Source: Apostichopus japonicus
Lineage: Eukaryota > Echinodermata > Holothuroidea > Aspidochirotida > Stichopodidae
DNA length: 64,000 nt
Direction of reading: 5' to 3'
Assembly (NCBI RefSeq): GCF_037975245.1
Contig: NC_092566.1
Coordinates: 13,819,001 to 13,883,000, forward strand
Shown here in pieces: positions 51,926 to 62,232 of this stretch. The notes beneath the pieces are model-generated. The model saw only the letters and a list, made by a program, of their open reading frames with translations, was not told the origin of the DNA and ran no database searches. Numbering within the stretch: the stretch's first letter is position 1; every line of letters begins with the position of its first letter. A program made the position numbers and the translations under genes.

Positions 51926-53504
51926 CGGTAAATTAGCTGAAAATGTTTCTGTTTTGATTTATAATATTTAATTATTAAAAAAAATTCACAGAATAAAAAT
52001 AATATTTCTACAGAAAAAGTTGCATATCAATTAAATTCTAAAAGTACAGAGAACAGGAACGTCTAAGCAAATAGGGACGTCTAAGCAAACATTCCAAATG
52101 AGAAGTCAACAAGAAGATTATAACAGAAGGGTAAAGCTTTGAAGAAGTTATCCGTTATGACATCACAGACCAAATACTGTGATCCAATCCATGGAAAGAA
52201 TCGAGGGTTTATCCCGTTAAAAGAGGTTCCAATCAAATTTCAATCAACCATATCTTGAGTTAGGGGAAAGATAGTGAGGCGAGGTTCTGGACTAACAGTG
52301 TGAATTTGTTTTTGGCCAGTCAAGTGTCACAATGTCGGTAACCGGAATATCTCTTTAATCGTTTATATTTTTGGAATCGACGTTACCGTCTAAAACTCTT
52401 ACAAATTCTCTATAATAATTCATCTTGGTATCTGTGTCGGTTCGAATATTTTGGGGGAATATCCAAACAATTTTTGGTACAACCCATATAGCTCATTCTT
52501 TAAGAGTGTATTAAACCCACACAAACTCACACACTTACACATACACAGCAGAATATAACGCCATTCTGAACCATACATATTTATCTTGTAAGGTGAAATG
52601 CAATTTTCAGTTACCCCTATACATAGCGAGCTATACCGTGAAAACCATATATTATGTCAAAATTCAGAGACGGAGCAATTTTTAGAATCAATTGGCAGAA
52701 TTGATTTCAATTCATCATTAATCGAACTACGCCTGTCTTATTTGATATGTAAATACTTGTAACCTAGATACTATAGACTGTCACTTGTGATTCAGGTCCT
52801 GTATATTTGAACTAAAATTTATCCTCTATACACTGCCTATATTACGAGTGAACCTGTCAGAAATACCGTCTCTGACTTACTCAAATTACCCCCATAATAC
52901 ACAAAACCATTTCTCGTGTGGTAAAACGTGATGATCTGCAAAATTTCGTGTGTAAAGTGAAGTTTACAATTTCGACTAAGAATAAAAAAACAAATGTTGT
53001 TTTATTTACATGCTTTTGTCTTTAAATGTAATAAAAAATTTTCAGCAAGTTGACACGATTTCCCACTTTCCTGCATGAGAAGTAACGAACAACCAAAGAT
53101 CTATGAAATTCGGGTAAACAGGAAAACGTTTAATTAGTCACAACTTGAAAACAAATAGCTAGGTCAAAAATAACGAACAATGACGGTTCGAGGTAACTTG
53201 ATAACCTTTGCTTATACGCCAGTGATCCGTTTGCACACACCCACACACACAATTCACGCTGAGTTATCTTTGCCATAATCTGAATGATACCTCAAATAGT
53301 TAAAAACAGGAGTGGGCACAACTTTAATCTTGCGTGCAACAGGAAAATTGTGTATACATTCTACGGGCCTCAAAACTTGAGGACATTCTTCTACTCCCAT
53401 GACAAGATGGAAATATAATAATTATTGGGGAAAATATAAGTTTTTCATGTGCATATATTATCACGTGTTATATTCAAATAACCAATTACAATTATATGCC
53501 CTGT
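51926..53504. other. Unassigned AT-rich DNA
   Basis: I see nothing beyond AT-rich sequence and short CA repeats near 53236-53250. Confidence 0.4.
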
Positions 53505-54276
53505 AAATATATGTACTGTGTTATGAATCTTTTGTAAGCTGGCTAGATTATTATATGTATTATTGTGTATTCCCACATATGTTTTTGTGTTAGTTATCTT
53601 CTGTATAAGTCAGATAGCTACTGTACTATGTGTACACTGTGTAATGAATCGTCTGTTAGTAAGATGGCTAGATTATTATGTATTATTTTGCATTACCACG
53701 TATGTTTTTGTGTTAGTTATCTTCTGTAAGTCAGATAGCTACTGTACTGTGTGTGTACTGTGTTATGAATCGCCAGTAAGTGAGATGGCTAGATTATTAT
53801 GTATTATTTTGCATTACCATATTGTTTTAGTTATCTTCTATAGGTCAGATAGCTACTGTGATGTGTGTACTGTGTTATGAATCGTATGTAAGATGGATAG
53901 ATTATTATAGGCCTATATGTATTATTGTGTATTCCCAAATATGTTTTTGTATGTTATCTTCGGTAAGTCAGATAGCTACTGTGCTGTGTGTACTGTGGTA
54001 TGAATCGTCTGTAAGATTGATAGATTATTATAGGCCTATATGTATTATTGTGTATTCCCACATATGCTTTTGTGTTAGTTATCTTCTGTAAGTCAGATAG
54101 CTACTGTACTTTTTGTACTGTGTAATGAATCGTCTGTAAGTAAGATGGCTGGATTATCATGTATTATTTTGCATTACCATATTTGTTTTTGTGTTATTCA
54201 TCTTCTATAAGTCAGATAGCTACTGTGCTGTCCTGTGTTGTGTGTGTAATGTGTGTAATGTGTTATGAATTCCGGC
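53505..54276. repeat. ~120-bp tandem repeat, six units plus a partial one
   Basis: Units start at about 53547, 53672, 53792, 53901, 54024 and 54152, each with ATTATTATGTATTATT and GTCAGATAGCTACTGT. There are two subtypes. Units 1, 4 and 5 carry TTGTGTATTCCCA; units 2, 3 and 6 carry TTTGCATTACCA. Units 4 and 5 also carry a TAGGCCTATA insertion. The Tyr/Cys-rich frames are repeat translations. Confidence 0.88.
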
Positions 54277-55387
54277 ACTCACACACGCTCGACCGTCTGT
54301 TGTCTATTCGCACTACTGAATCGGTCAATTTCAGGGGAACATTAATGGAGAGTAATACCTGAATTATTTGTTCGCCTCAATGTTATATATAGAATAATGT
54401 AATATAGTTACATGCTCGTGCATGTAGATGTGTGGTATATTGAACCAAAAACCCTTCGGCATACTCCATCGTCAACTTAGATTGGTTGCAGACTTCTTTA
54501 TATATACTACTGTACGGTAACAGAGGGTGGATGTAAGTAGCCTACTATGCTTGCATCCGAATTCCCTTCAGGCAAAAATGACTTTCCATTAACTTATTTT
54601 TCAAAGTACGTCACGTTCATGTAAGTTTTTACCTGATAATTTAATCAAAAAAGTTTTCAAACATACACAAGTGAGATCAGACCAAATATTTGAATTTCAC
54701 TATATTAGTTAAGTTCAATACCGATATTGTTTTTGACATAGAAAAGTAACGCATAATTATTATAGTTAGTAACATTCTATAAGAAAAGATGCACTGATAT
54801 TACGTGGGATAACGAACGTCTTTACATCTCAGTGTTATATCTAATGACTCAATGACCCATGCAACCCTTTGCGTGAGTCCTCGCATACCAGCGTATTACT
54901 ATGACCATGCGATCGCGATGATGGTTTGGCGAGTGCAGTACCACGGTGATTTTGAAAGAAACATACAAACTTGATAATTAACGAGAATCAATACTTTGAC
55001 TGTTAAGGACATGTACAGTATACAGTCTGAGGCACGCTAGCAGGAATGTTAACATCTACTTAACAACTAAGTATAACAGCCAAAGCTAAAGTCTTAGCAC
55101 TTGTGAATGGGATGACCGACATGGATTCGCAGTATCTATCTTAAAGGTAGCGTGCGGTATAATTAAGGTAATTAAGCACAATAAATTGTCTAAAGAAACG
55201 CCTTAATAACGTTAACAATAATACACAATGATGGATGTATGTTGTTTTTTGTCTTTATAGCTGCATGTGATTACCACATAACCATTTACAAATACACACA
55301 TAAGGTTTTTTGGTTAAAGATAATTCTATAACCTTCATTTTCACATCGCTCTGAACAAACCCCACCATCCTTATAATCAAAATCACA
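54277..55387. other. Unassigned DNA
   Basis: No gene, RNA or repeat boundary is recognised. Confidence 0.4.
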
Positions 55388-55861
55388 TCAAATTCTAGTA
55401 TAAGATAGCCTCAAGTCCCTTGAGAAGTAAGATATGAATAGATCCAACACCTGCAAATAAGGATTCTTACGGAGAGGCGAGTCCAATCGATCAGGGACTG
55501 TTAAAGGTAAATACTGACTTGTCAAACCTTCTTTGGAGAACATTGCCCTGATAAAATTACAGCCAGAATATTGGCAGTCTGACATATAAAAAACAAGAAA
55601 TTTGGACATCTCAAATGGGACGAGGGAGATGCCAAAATCGATTAGCTGATGGTTTGGTATAAGCCTACATATTCTATAACAACCGATATAGTGAAGTAAG
55701 GATTGATGCCAAATAGGTAAAGACATTTCTAACATGATTGCAGTTTCCTGTAAAATTTGTAAAATGCCTTGCGTTAATATGATCAGAAATAGTATCTTAA
55801 CAGGTTCTGTCCCCGAGACAGGGGTGGACTGGGTCTTAAAACCGGCCTGGGCATTTTCCAC
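55388..55861 (-). other. Longest open frame (157 codons), unrecognised
   Basis: An ATG at 55861 opens a frame ending at 55388. The first ~14 codons lie in hAT-like terminal sequence (55819-55861). The rest, from an AG at about 55808 onward, could be an exon behind a splice acceptor. The protein is leucine/isoleucine-rich, with no motif, signal peptide or domain I recognise. No neighbouring exon is evident. It may be chance, a pseudogene or a single exon, and I would not annotate it as a gene without expression or homology support. Confidence 0.2.
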
Positions 55862-55880
55862 CTAGACCGGCCCATTATTA
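55819..55880. mobile_element. hAT-like left-end fragment
   Basis: CAGGGGTGGACTGGGTC followed by paired CCGGCCTGGG / AGACCGGCCC segments is typical of a hAT terminus. The flanking CCCCGAGA has no matching copy nearby. It probably abuts, or was interrupted by, the next fragment. Confidence 0.4.
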
Positions 55881-56324
55881 ATTGATATGCTACTTACATA
55901 TAGTGATCGCCGTCCTGGGGAGGGATCTAAGGGGAGGGGGTGTCTGACGGGGGATTGTTTGCATTCACCCGGGGAAGAATTAGACCACCACTTCTCGATT
56001 TTTTCAACTTCACAAAAACTATTCATTACCCCAACCTTGCGTGTACAGGTACTTACATATATACCTAATTTATAGTCCAAATGTGCCTCAGAATGCACCA
56101 CTTGACGTCTAAAGTTTCAATTATTTTTCTGAGGACCCCCTAACCCCCCCCCCCCACCTACAAAGTTGGTTTCAGTGACACCATGGCAGCATCCTCTCTT
56201 TTATAAAGTTCTTGGTTCGCCTCTGGTCCATCCAAAAAGGTTCAGGCCCCTACCTTAATCAATCCGGGGGAAATTATGAATTCTATCCCGCGCCCTCAAC
56301 TTTGAAATCCTGCGCACACCACTG
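55881..56324. mobile_element. hAT element of the 18-kb family, left end lost
   Basis: The right end is ...GCGCACACCACTG at 56324. Internal blocks match 18058-18528 (GAAGAATTAGACCAC, TTTTTCAACTTCACAAAAAC, GAATGCACC..TTGACG). The left part, GATCGCCGTCCTGG, matches 62290-62330 in the 62.2-kb element, so the families share subterminal sequence. A C12 tract lies at 56144-56155. The following 8-mer GCATCGAA has no left partner, and the left end is replaced by other sequence. Confidence 0.6.
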
Positions 56325-56442
56325 GCATCGAACTAAACTGGGTGGGACCAATTATTTTACACGGTATGCAAGGCATTGAAGTGTTTTGCATGGAACACTC
56401 ATGCAAAGATATGGTTATGAATGGTTCACCACCAATTATGGG

Positions 56443-56515
56443 CCAGGCAGTTTAGTTGGCAGAACGCAGGACTTATAATTCCGAAGTCACTGGTTACAAT
56501 CCCGTTCTATACAAA
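56443..56515 (+). pseudogene. tRNA-like pseudogene or SINE head
   Basis: A-box-like GTTTAGTTGGCAGAACG (56449-56465), an anticodon-loop-like CTTATAA and a mutated B-box TGGTTACAATCCC (56491-56503) give tRNA order and spacing. Arm pairing is poor and the B-box lacks GGTTCGA, so it is unlikely to be functional. A T-run follows at about 56519-56526. It may be a decayed tRNA or a SINE head. Confidence 0.4.
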
Positions 56516-57743
56516 TCATTTTTTTTGGCCCTTTCAAAATGTCAGGTTTTACTGATAGGAGAGTATTCTTCCTAGCAAAGCCTAATTGACGTGTTTGTAG
56601 GTTTTGAATCAGAAAGAAGTAGGTTTTTAGATCCTCTTGATTGGTTTGTAATTATTTCTTACCTCTTGAAACAAAACTATCCATCTTTCTAAGTTATACA
56701 ACATTGGTATCCTTCGCGTATAAGTTATAACCATTTACAAGTTTATGGGTGTTTCGGTGACGACATATAGTCTAGTTCCATTTCCTTTTTGGGAAATAGA
56801 TCTTAAGAAGCTTATATTTGCTCACGAAATTGTCTATATTTAGATGGAGTTGAAGGTTTTCAACTTGAGAACATAAATGAAGCAAAAGCGACGACGCATG
56901 TTTTGTGGGGCAGAAAAGAGTGATATTTTCCAGATAACTTTAGTGGGGAACCCGCGAGCGATGAGACCAACCCCCCCCCCCCCCCCTCAGCGAGGTTCAT
57001 ATGAACGCGAATGACATTTTATGATGAAAATACAGCGGTAAAAACATTGGGAGATCCATTGAGAACGAGGAATGACGTAAACGCGCGAAAGTGTTGAACC
57101 TAAATGATGAAGAATGTTTACTGCCATCCAAAGAAAAAAAGTGAGAGACATTACATGTTGTAAGATGGTATAGCGATTTTTATCAGTAAAGAAGATTGCT
57201 TTGGGTTAGAGTGTTTTAGCAACCTGCAATGATTATTTGCCAATACGGTGATCAAAGTGAAACTGAACTGTTTCACATGTTATCATACGCATCTCGTAAA
57301 GTAGTCCGATCACCTTCGGAACCTTCGCTGATGAGATTTTCGGCAGTTGACATTTTTTATGGTTGATATTCTTTTCCTTTATACACTGCTAGTGTCAAAA
57401 TTTTGGTAGAAAATCTTTCTTCTTTTCTTTTGTTTTGGATCTCAAACCTAAGTCAAATTCGGAAAAAAAAAGGAGACTACCATGCGACTCGAAATTATAT
57501 TTCACTTGTACTTATACTTGAAAAGACATATTGTGTGGATTGCAACTAACGGTGTCACTCAGTGACTTAGCCATGAAACATATGCACATAACTGGATAGT
57601 TCCTTCCACCCCCTCCCCCGACGTCAAAATAAAAACTATAGATAATATTAGATAACTATGTGTGATAAGAAGTACTTCGACCAATCAGCGAATACCTGTC
57701 TAACGGTTTTAATTTAACGTCTACAGTATATAGTAATTTGCAT
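56516..57743. other. Unassigned DNA
   Basis: No gene is visible. A C16 tract lies at 56971-56986 and a C-rich patch at 57607-57620. Confidence 0.4.
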
Positions 57744-57810
57744 CAGTGGCGTCGAGAGCCAAGTGGGGCCGCGGGAGTATATGTCAACCCGGCCCACTTC
57801 TTTAAGTCTT
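57744..57810. mobile_element. hAT-like left-end fragment
   Basis: CAGTGGCGTCGAGAGCC followed by GGGGCCGCGGG and CCCGGCCCAC closely resembles the terminus at 62233 (CAGTGGCGTC). No right end flanked by the preceding ATTTGCAT was found. The 119-codon frame that starts here reads out of the element into unrecognised sequence. Confidence 0.4.
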
Positions 57811-59249
57811 CACTGTCCCTTAAGTACTGTTTATTATGAAATCATAGTATACATTACAAGTTATCCCATATTTCTCTTGTACCCCCTATTTACCCAGAAT
57901 GCCTCCTTCTCTTTCACTTCCTTCGGGCCTGATGAGCATGAGTATTTTTTTCTGTATAGTATTTTCTGTTTAACCATTCGATATCATTCGTATATCAATG
58001 CACTCAGATATACCAAAGATGAAACTAATACACTTGTGATGTCAACTCGTAAAATTACGGTAAACTTTAGTTGGTTGTTGAGTGAAATAAATGTCTTTCG
58101 ATCGATACTCATTGTCAATTAGTGTCTCACAAACTGAATTTGACACACTTATGCTGAAAATAGTCAACGAACGTTGCTACCCCTAGAGTAAATCATCCAG
58201 AATTAGTCTCACGCGCTGACATTTTATAGGAACTTGGCTAAATCTACCAAAACCAACCCCCCGAGTTACTCAGTTGTACATAACACTTCGGCCATTTCGA
58301 ATAATGACGTCATGATACAAGCAGTGACATGAAGAAAGACACGTGTATCCATGTTCCAGTCACGCTGGGATTATCTGTATGACTGTTTGCCAGGGTACTC
58401 CTATACTGTTTACCGATTGATAGATAAACACAGTATCTACATCGAATGATGTGTTTTCCTCAAAATGTATTTACCTCCATAGAATTAACGGATTAATAGT
58501 AATGAATACAGTGGCGCCGGTGAACCGTTTAATACATTACGAACAGAACCAAACATAAACTGCACAGTCAAATATAAATAAAGGTCCCAAATATGATCCA
58601 AATATTTTTATTTCAAATGCATCTTTAAAACTGCTTAAAGGATATTCAAGTGTACACATAACCATTAATTATTTTCGTTGAGTATTGGAAACATTTTATC
58701 TTATATAATCAACCTAGCTATTCCCTAGTGACGTCAGTTCCCTCCTGTGTGTGTGCACACTCGTGGCAAACCAATAATTACACAATGATATTGTTTTTTA
58801 AAGATATGAATTTTCTGGAGAGAGAGACATGTCAGCTGTTCTCGAAAAATTTAATGAGATCCGTTACATCACGGCTTTAAGATTGTCTGTTTAATTATCC
58901 AGTAATAACACCTTTCCTGAACCAGGGAAATATACTTCATAACCGTTCACAAGGGATATTGCACATGCTACTTGCTTGAGAAAATCTGCTAGGAAGCAAG
59001 ATATAATTATGTGAGTTTTCAATAGTAATGAAACGCAGACAGATATTTATTTAAAGGTCTACGGACACCTAGAAACAACATTGTCCTTATCACCCCAATA
59101 TTGGGTGGGCGATGGGGTAGGGGGGTGATTCTTCAGTATCGACTAAAATCAGGTAAGATGGAATGCGCATGTTTAAGCAATGCGCATCCACATTAAGAAG
59201 CACGGTCGGCGGTTGACGGTTTTATACTATAGGGTTAACGTCGGTAGTT
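57811..59249. other. Unassigned DNA
   Basis: No gene is supported. Exact TGACGTCA octamers lie at 58305 and 58729. A CAGTGGCGCCGG at 58509 could be another lone hAT terminus. Confidence 0.4.
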
Positions 59250-59310
59250 TAGAATTTGGTTATATGCATGCATGTATTGAATTTGGTTATATGCATGCAT
59301 GCATGTATAC
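59250..59310. repeat. Two-copy ATTTGGTTATATGCATGCATG duplication
   Basis: GAATTTGGTTATATGCATGC occurs at about 59252 and 59279, ending in (GCAT)n. A small local duplication. Confidence 0.8.
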
Positions 59311-60970
59311 GCAGAGTTAAGCAGTAATGGAGACATGCAGTCGCTGCCAGAATGGTAAGAAATATATGCACTTTGAGTAAATTCTTCTTTAATTTGCAAA
59401 AGAAAACTCTTTTAAGTTTTGTCATTTAGTTTTTTTTTAAATTAAAAAATTTATGAATTCGTCGCATTCCATTGCGATGATATTGGCGGTATATGCTCTC
59501 TTAGTTCTTGATCTTCCAAATATTGCAATATGATTTCTCTCCCGAAACGTTATCTTTATCCTCGAAGACATGTAAACAAGTATCTGACTTAGATCTACAC
59601 TACAAAAAAAATCCTCCTTTTATAGACCGTTGCCCATGGGAACGTCATTGCTGGAAGGGAAGTACATATGAGATGTTTAATTTGGTTTCAGATCGTTACC
59701 CTTGTACTTTTCAAATGTCAAATGTCCTGAACAACTTCACGAGACATTAACGTTTCAGAAAGATTCAACCAATTCTTCGCATTGTCACAATATTAAGTAT
59801 ACTATAACATTGTGCTCGGTATAGAAACAAGGTTGTAAGTTTCTAACTATAGGTTTCTAAAATAGTGTGTGTGTCTGTTGGGGGGGGGGGGATAATCCAG
59901 TGTATGTGCCGTACAACCTATAGACAGGTGGAAATTCTTCAACATCATTTTAAAACAGGGTGAGGGGCCACCCTTTCCCTTAAACTCTTCCCCTGGATCG
60001 GTAAAAGATGTTAGCGCCCCACTAAATTGTCCCAAACGCTGGAGAACCCAGAACTTTGGTCAGTCCCAGATATCAGTTATTAACCCATGATAGATATACC
60101 GTTCCGTTTATAAACTATAAATCCGAGGGACTCCCAACTTGCATATTCATTGATGTCGAGTCATAATAAGACGTACCACAAAACTATCGAAATTTATCCA
60201 TGTGATGACGTCATAGCCAACATACTGGGTTACACTGACGTTATAATTACGTAAACACAATAAATGAACGTGAATACGTCTGGTAAAAACATGCTGTAAA
60301 ACCTATGGTTTAGGTGGTTATGATTCCAAAAAATCATGATAAACTTAAGATTATAGTCTACTTAAACGACATAGGCGAGATACAATCCATGGAGTCACTC
60401 CTCCCTGCACTGTAACCTGATCAAACCTCTTCTTACTTTTCTTGACAAATTCGTTTACACTCATCAAACTTAAAGCAAAAAATACTCAAACGTATGAACG
60501 AAATAGCACACTATATTCAAGGCTATGCATGTTTAAAAGAACGCGTAACCTTTTGCTGCAGGGCTGTTTTTTTCTTTGTGTACACTGTCAGAATATATAT
60601 ATCAAGGAATACATATAACGAATAAGAAATGCCTTACTCCCACCTCCTCCAAGTATATCCCTTTTATTGAGTTAACCAATCAGGTATAGACATGGCCAAA
60701 CTCGTCAATTGTAGCATATGAGGTAATGGATCATTCAATATCTTATTAAAATCAGATTAAACATCCCCTGGGATTAGTTAGCATTTGTACGTTCTAATTC
60801 GTTTTTCAGTTCTCTTCATCAATCAACGGAATATGGAGGTTAATGGTACAAATCAATTTGGAAGCCACATTCACGAGACGCCAAGCTATTATGTAGTCTT
60901 TACGTATGCTCTTAAAATTGAGAGTCTGAGAGGGGATTAAAGTTCAATCTATGATATTTCATGTATTAAG
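59311..60970. other. Unassigned DNA
   Basis: No gene is visible. A G12 tract lies at 59880-59891 within a segment (59880-60010) resembling family C. An exact TGACGTCA lies at 60206. Confidence 0.4.
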
Positions 60971-61113
60971 GTCGTCCGATCATATACATAGTAAAGCACA
61001 CTGACCATAAGTTAAGTATCGATGTCGTTCGATCATATATATAGTAAAATATCACTCTCCATAATTTAAGTAGGTCATCCGATCATAAGGTATATGCATA
61101 CTGCACTTCAAGT
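60971..61113. repeat. ~52-bp tandem repeat, three diverged units
   Basis: Units start at 60971, 61024 and 61073 with GTCGTCCGATCATATA-type sequence and continue CATAAGTTAAGTA. They are diverged. Confidence 0.7.
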
Positions 61114-61654
61114 TGATTATATTGGTAGTTTACTAAAAAACAAATACTTTTAAAGCAATAGTGTATGGACCAGAATCAAAACGCTTTTATAGACCACTGC
61201 TGGCGATACCACAAGAAGTCACTCATGGATGAGTACATGAGCACCGAACTGAATCTGAGAATATTCTGAGAGTGAACACATATAGCATACCCCTGTATAC
61301 CTTCTAGCATGATTATGATCAATTGGTATACCGTTCAAGATCGCATTCTATGATAATATGAAAATAACTAAACATGGACATATTCCGTCCTTTTGGGTTA
61401 ACTTCAAACGCATTATCTGTTCATTTATATAAGTGATTTGTGATACTATACTATTGTCCTAAATCCCTTGTATAGGCTAATAGATTCCTGCCTAACGCAA
61501 GAAACTGCCGCCAGAAAATGATGTCATCTTAGCAATACTCCCGACATATCTCGATCTCCTGATCATATTCTTTACTGGCGACAATTCGTAAAATTATTTA
61601 GAAGCTACAGTCTGCTTAAAATGGTTCCAAGGTATACCTCGCACAACCAGACAT
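61114..61654. other. Unassigned DNA
   Basis: No feature is recognised. Confidence 0.4.
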
Positions 61655-61955
61655 CAATTGTATGTTGTTTAGTACAATCGTATGTTCAATGTACAAACGT
61701 ATGTTCAATGATGGCTACAATAGTATGATCAATGTACAATACTATGATCAATGTAATCGCATGCTCAATGTACAAAAGTATGTTGTTAGTACACTAGTAT
61801 GATCAGTGTACAATATTATGTACACTATATGATCAATGTACATTAGTATCACGTACATTAGTATCATCAATGTACATTATTATCCTCAATGTACATTAGT
61901 ATTATCAATGTACATTAGTATGATCAATGTACAAAAGTATGATCAATGTACAATC
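61655..61955. repeat. ~19-bp minisatellite, about 16 diverged units
   Basis: Units of the form AGTATGATCAATGTACATT. Early units are irregular (GTTC and GTTG variants, some truncated); those after 61840 are more regular. Confidence 0.85.
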
Positions 61956-62232
61956 ATAAGTTCTTAGTTTAGTATATGTATCTTGTATCGTGTTAACTGC
62001 ATGGTTTTCATCACGTGACTGTGATTTAGTTAGCCTACTCTTTTCATTATTTGATAACTTCTCTTCACCATAATGAACATGCATTGATAAATTTTGAATC
62101 CAGGGATGAGGGTGTACGTCCCCCCCCCCCCCCCCTTGCAACCCAACAACAAGTTAAAATGACAACCTTGCGAGTATAGACCCAATTACAAACATTAATT
62201 AGAGCCTAAATATGAATGCATCACTTCACGTC

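Noticed and set aside
51561-51926. 121-codon minus-strand frame
   Set aside because: It coincides with dispersed repeat D and its His/Pro-rich centre is (GT)n microsatellite; the related copy at 38.8 kb has no matching frame.
53563-54362. Chain of Tyr/Cys-rich plus-strand frames
   Set aside because: They are translations of the ~120-bp tandem repeat, with no consistent frame across units.
55819-56324. Single complete hAT element from CAGGGGTGG to CACACCACTG
   Set aside because: The two termini differ in sequence and the flanking 8-mers (CCCCGAGA and GCATCGAA) do not match, so I list two fragments.
57300-57355. Hammerhead-like CTGATGAGATTTTCGGCAG
   Set aside because: No GAAA motif and no helix I partner.
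57912-57960. Third hammerhead-like core at CTGATGAGCATGAG
   Set aside because: There is no GAAA after a closing stem, so the core is incomplete.
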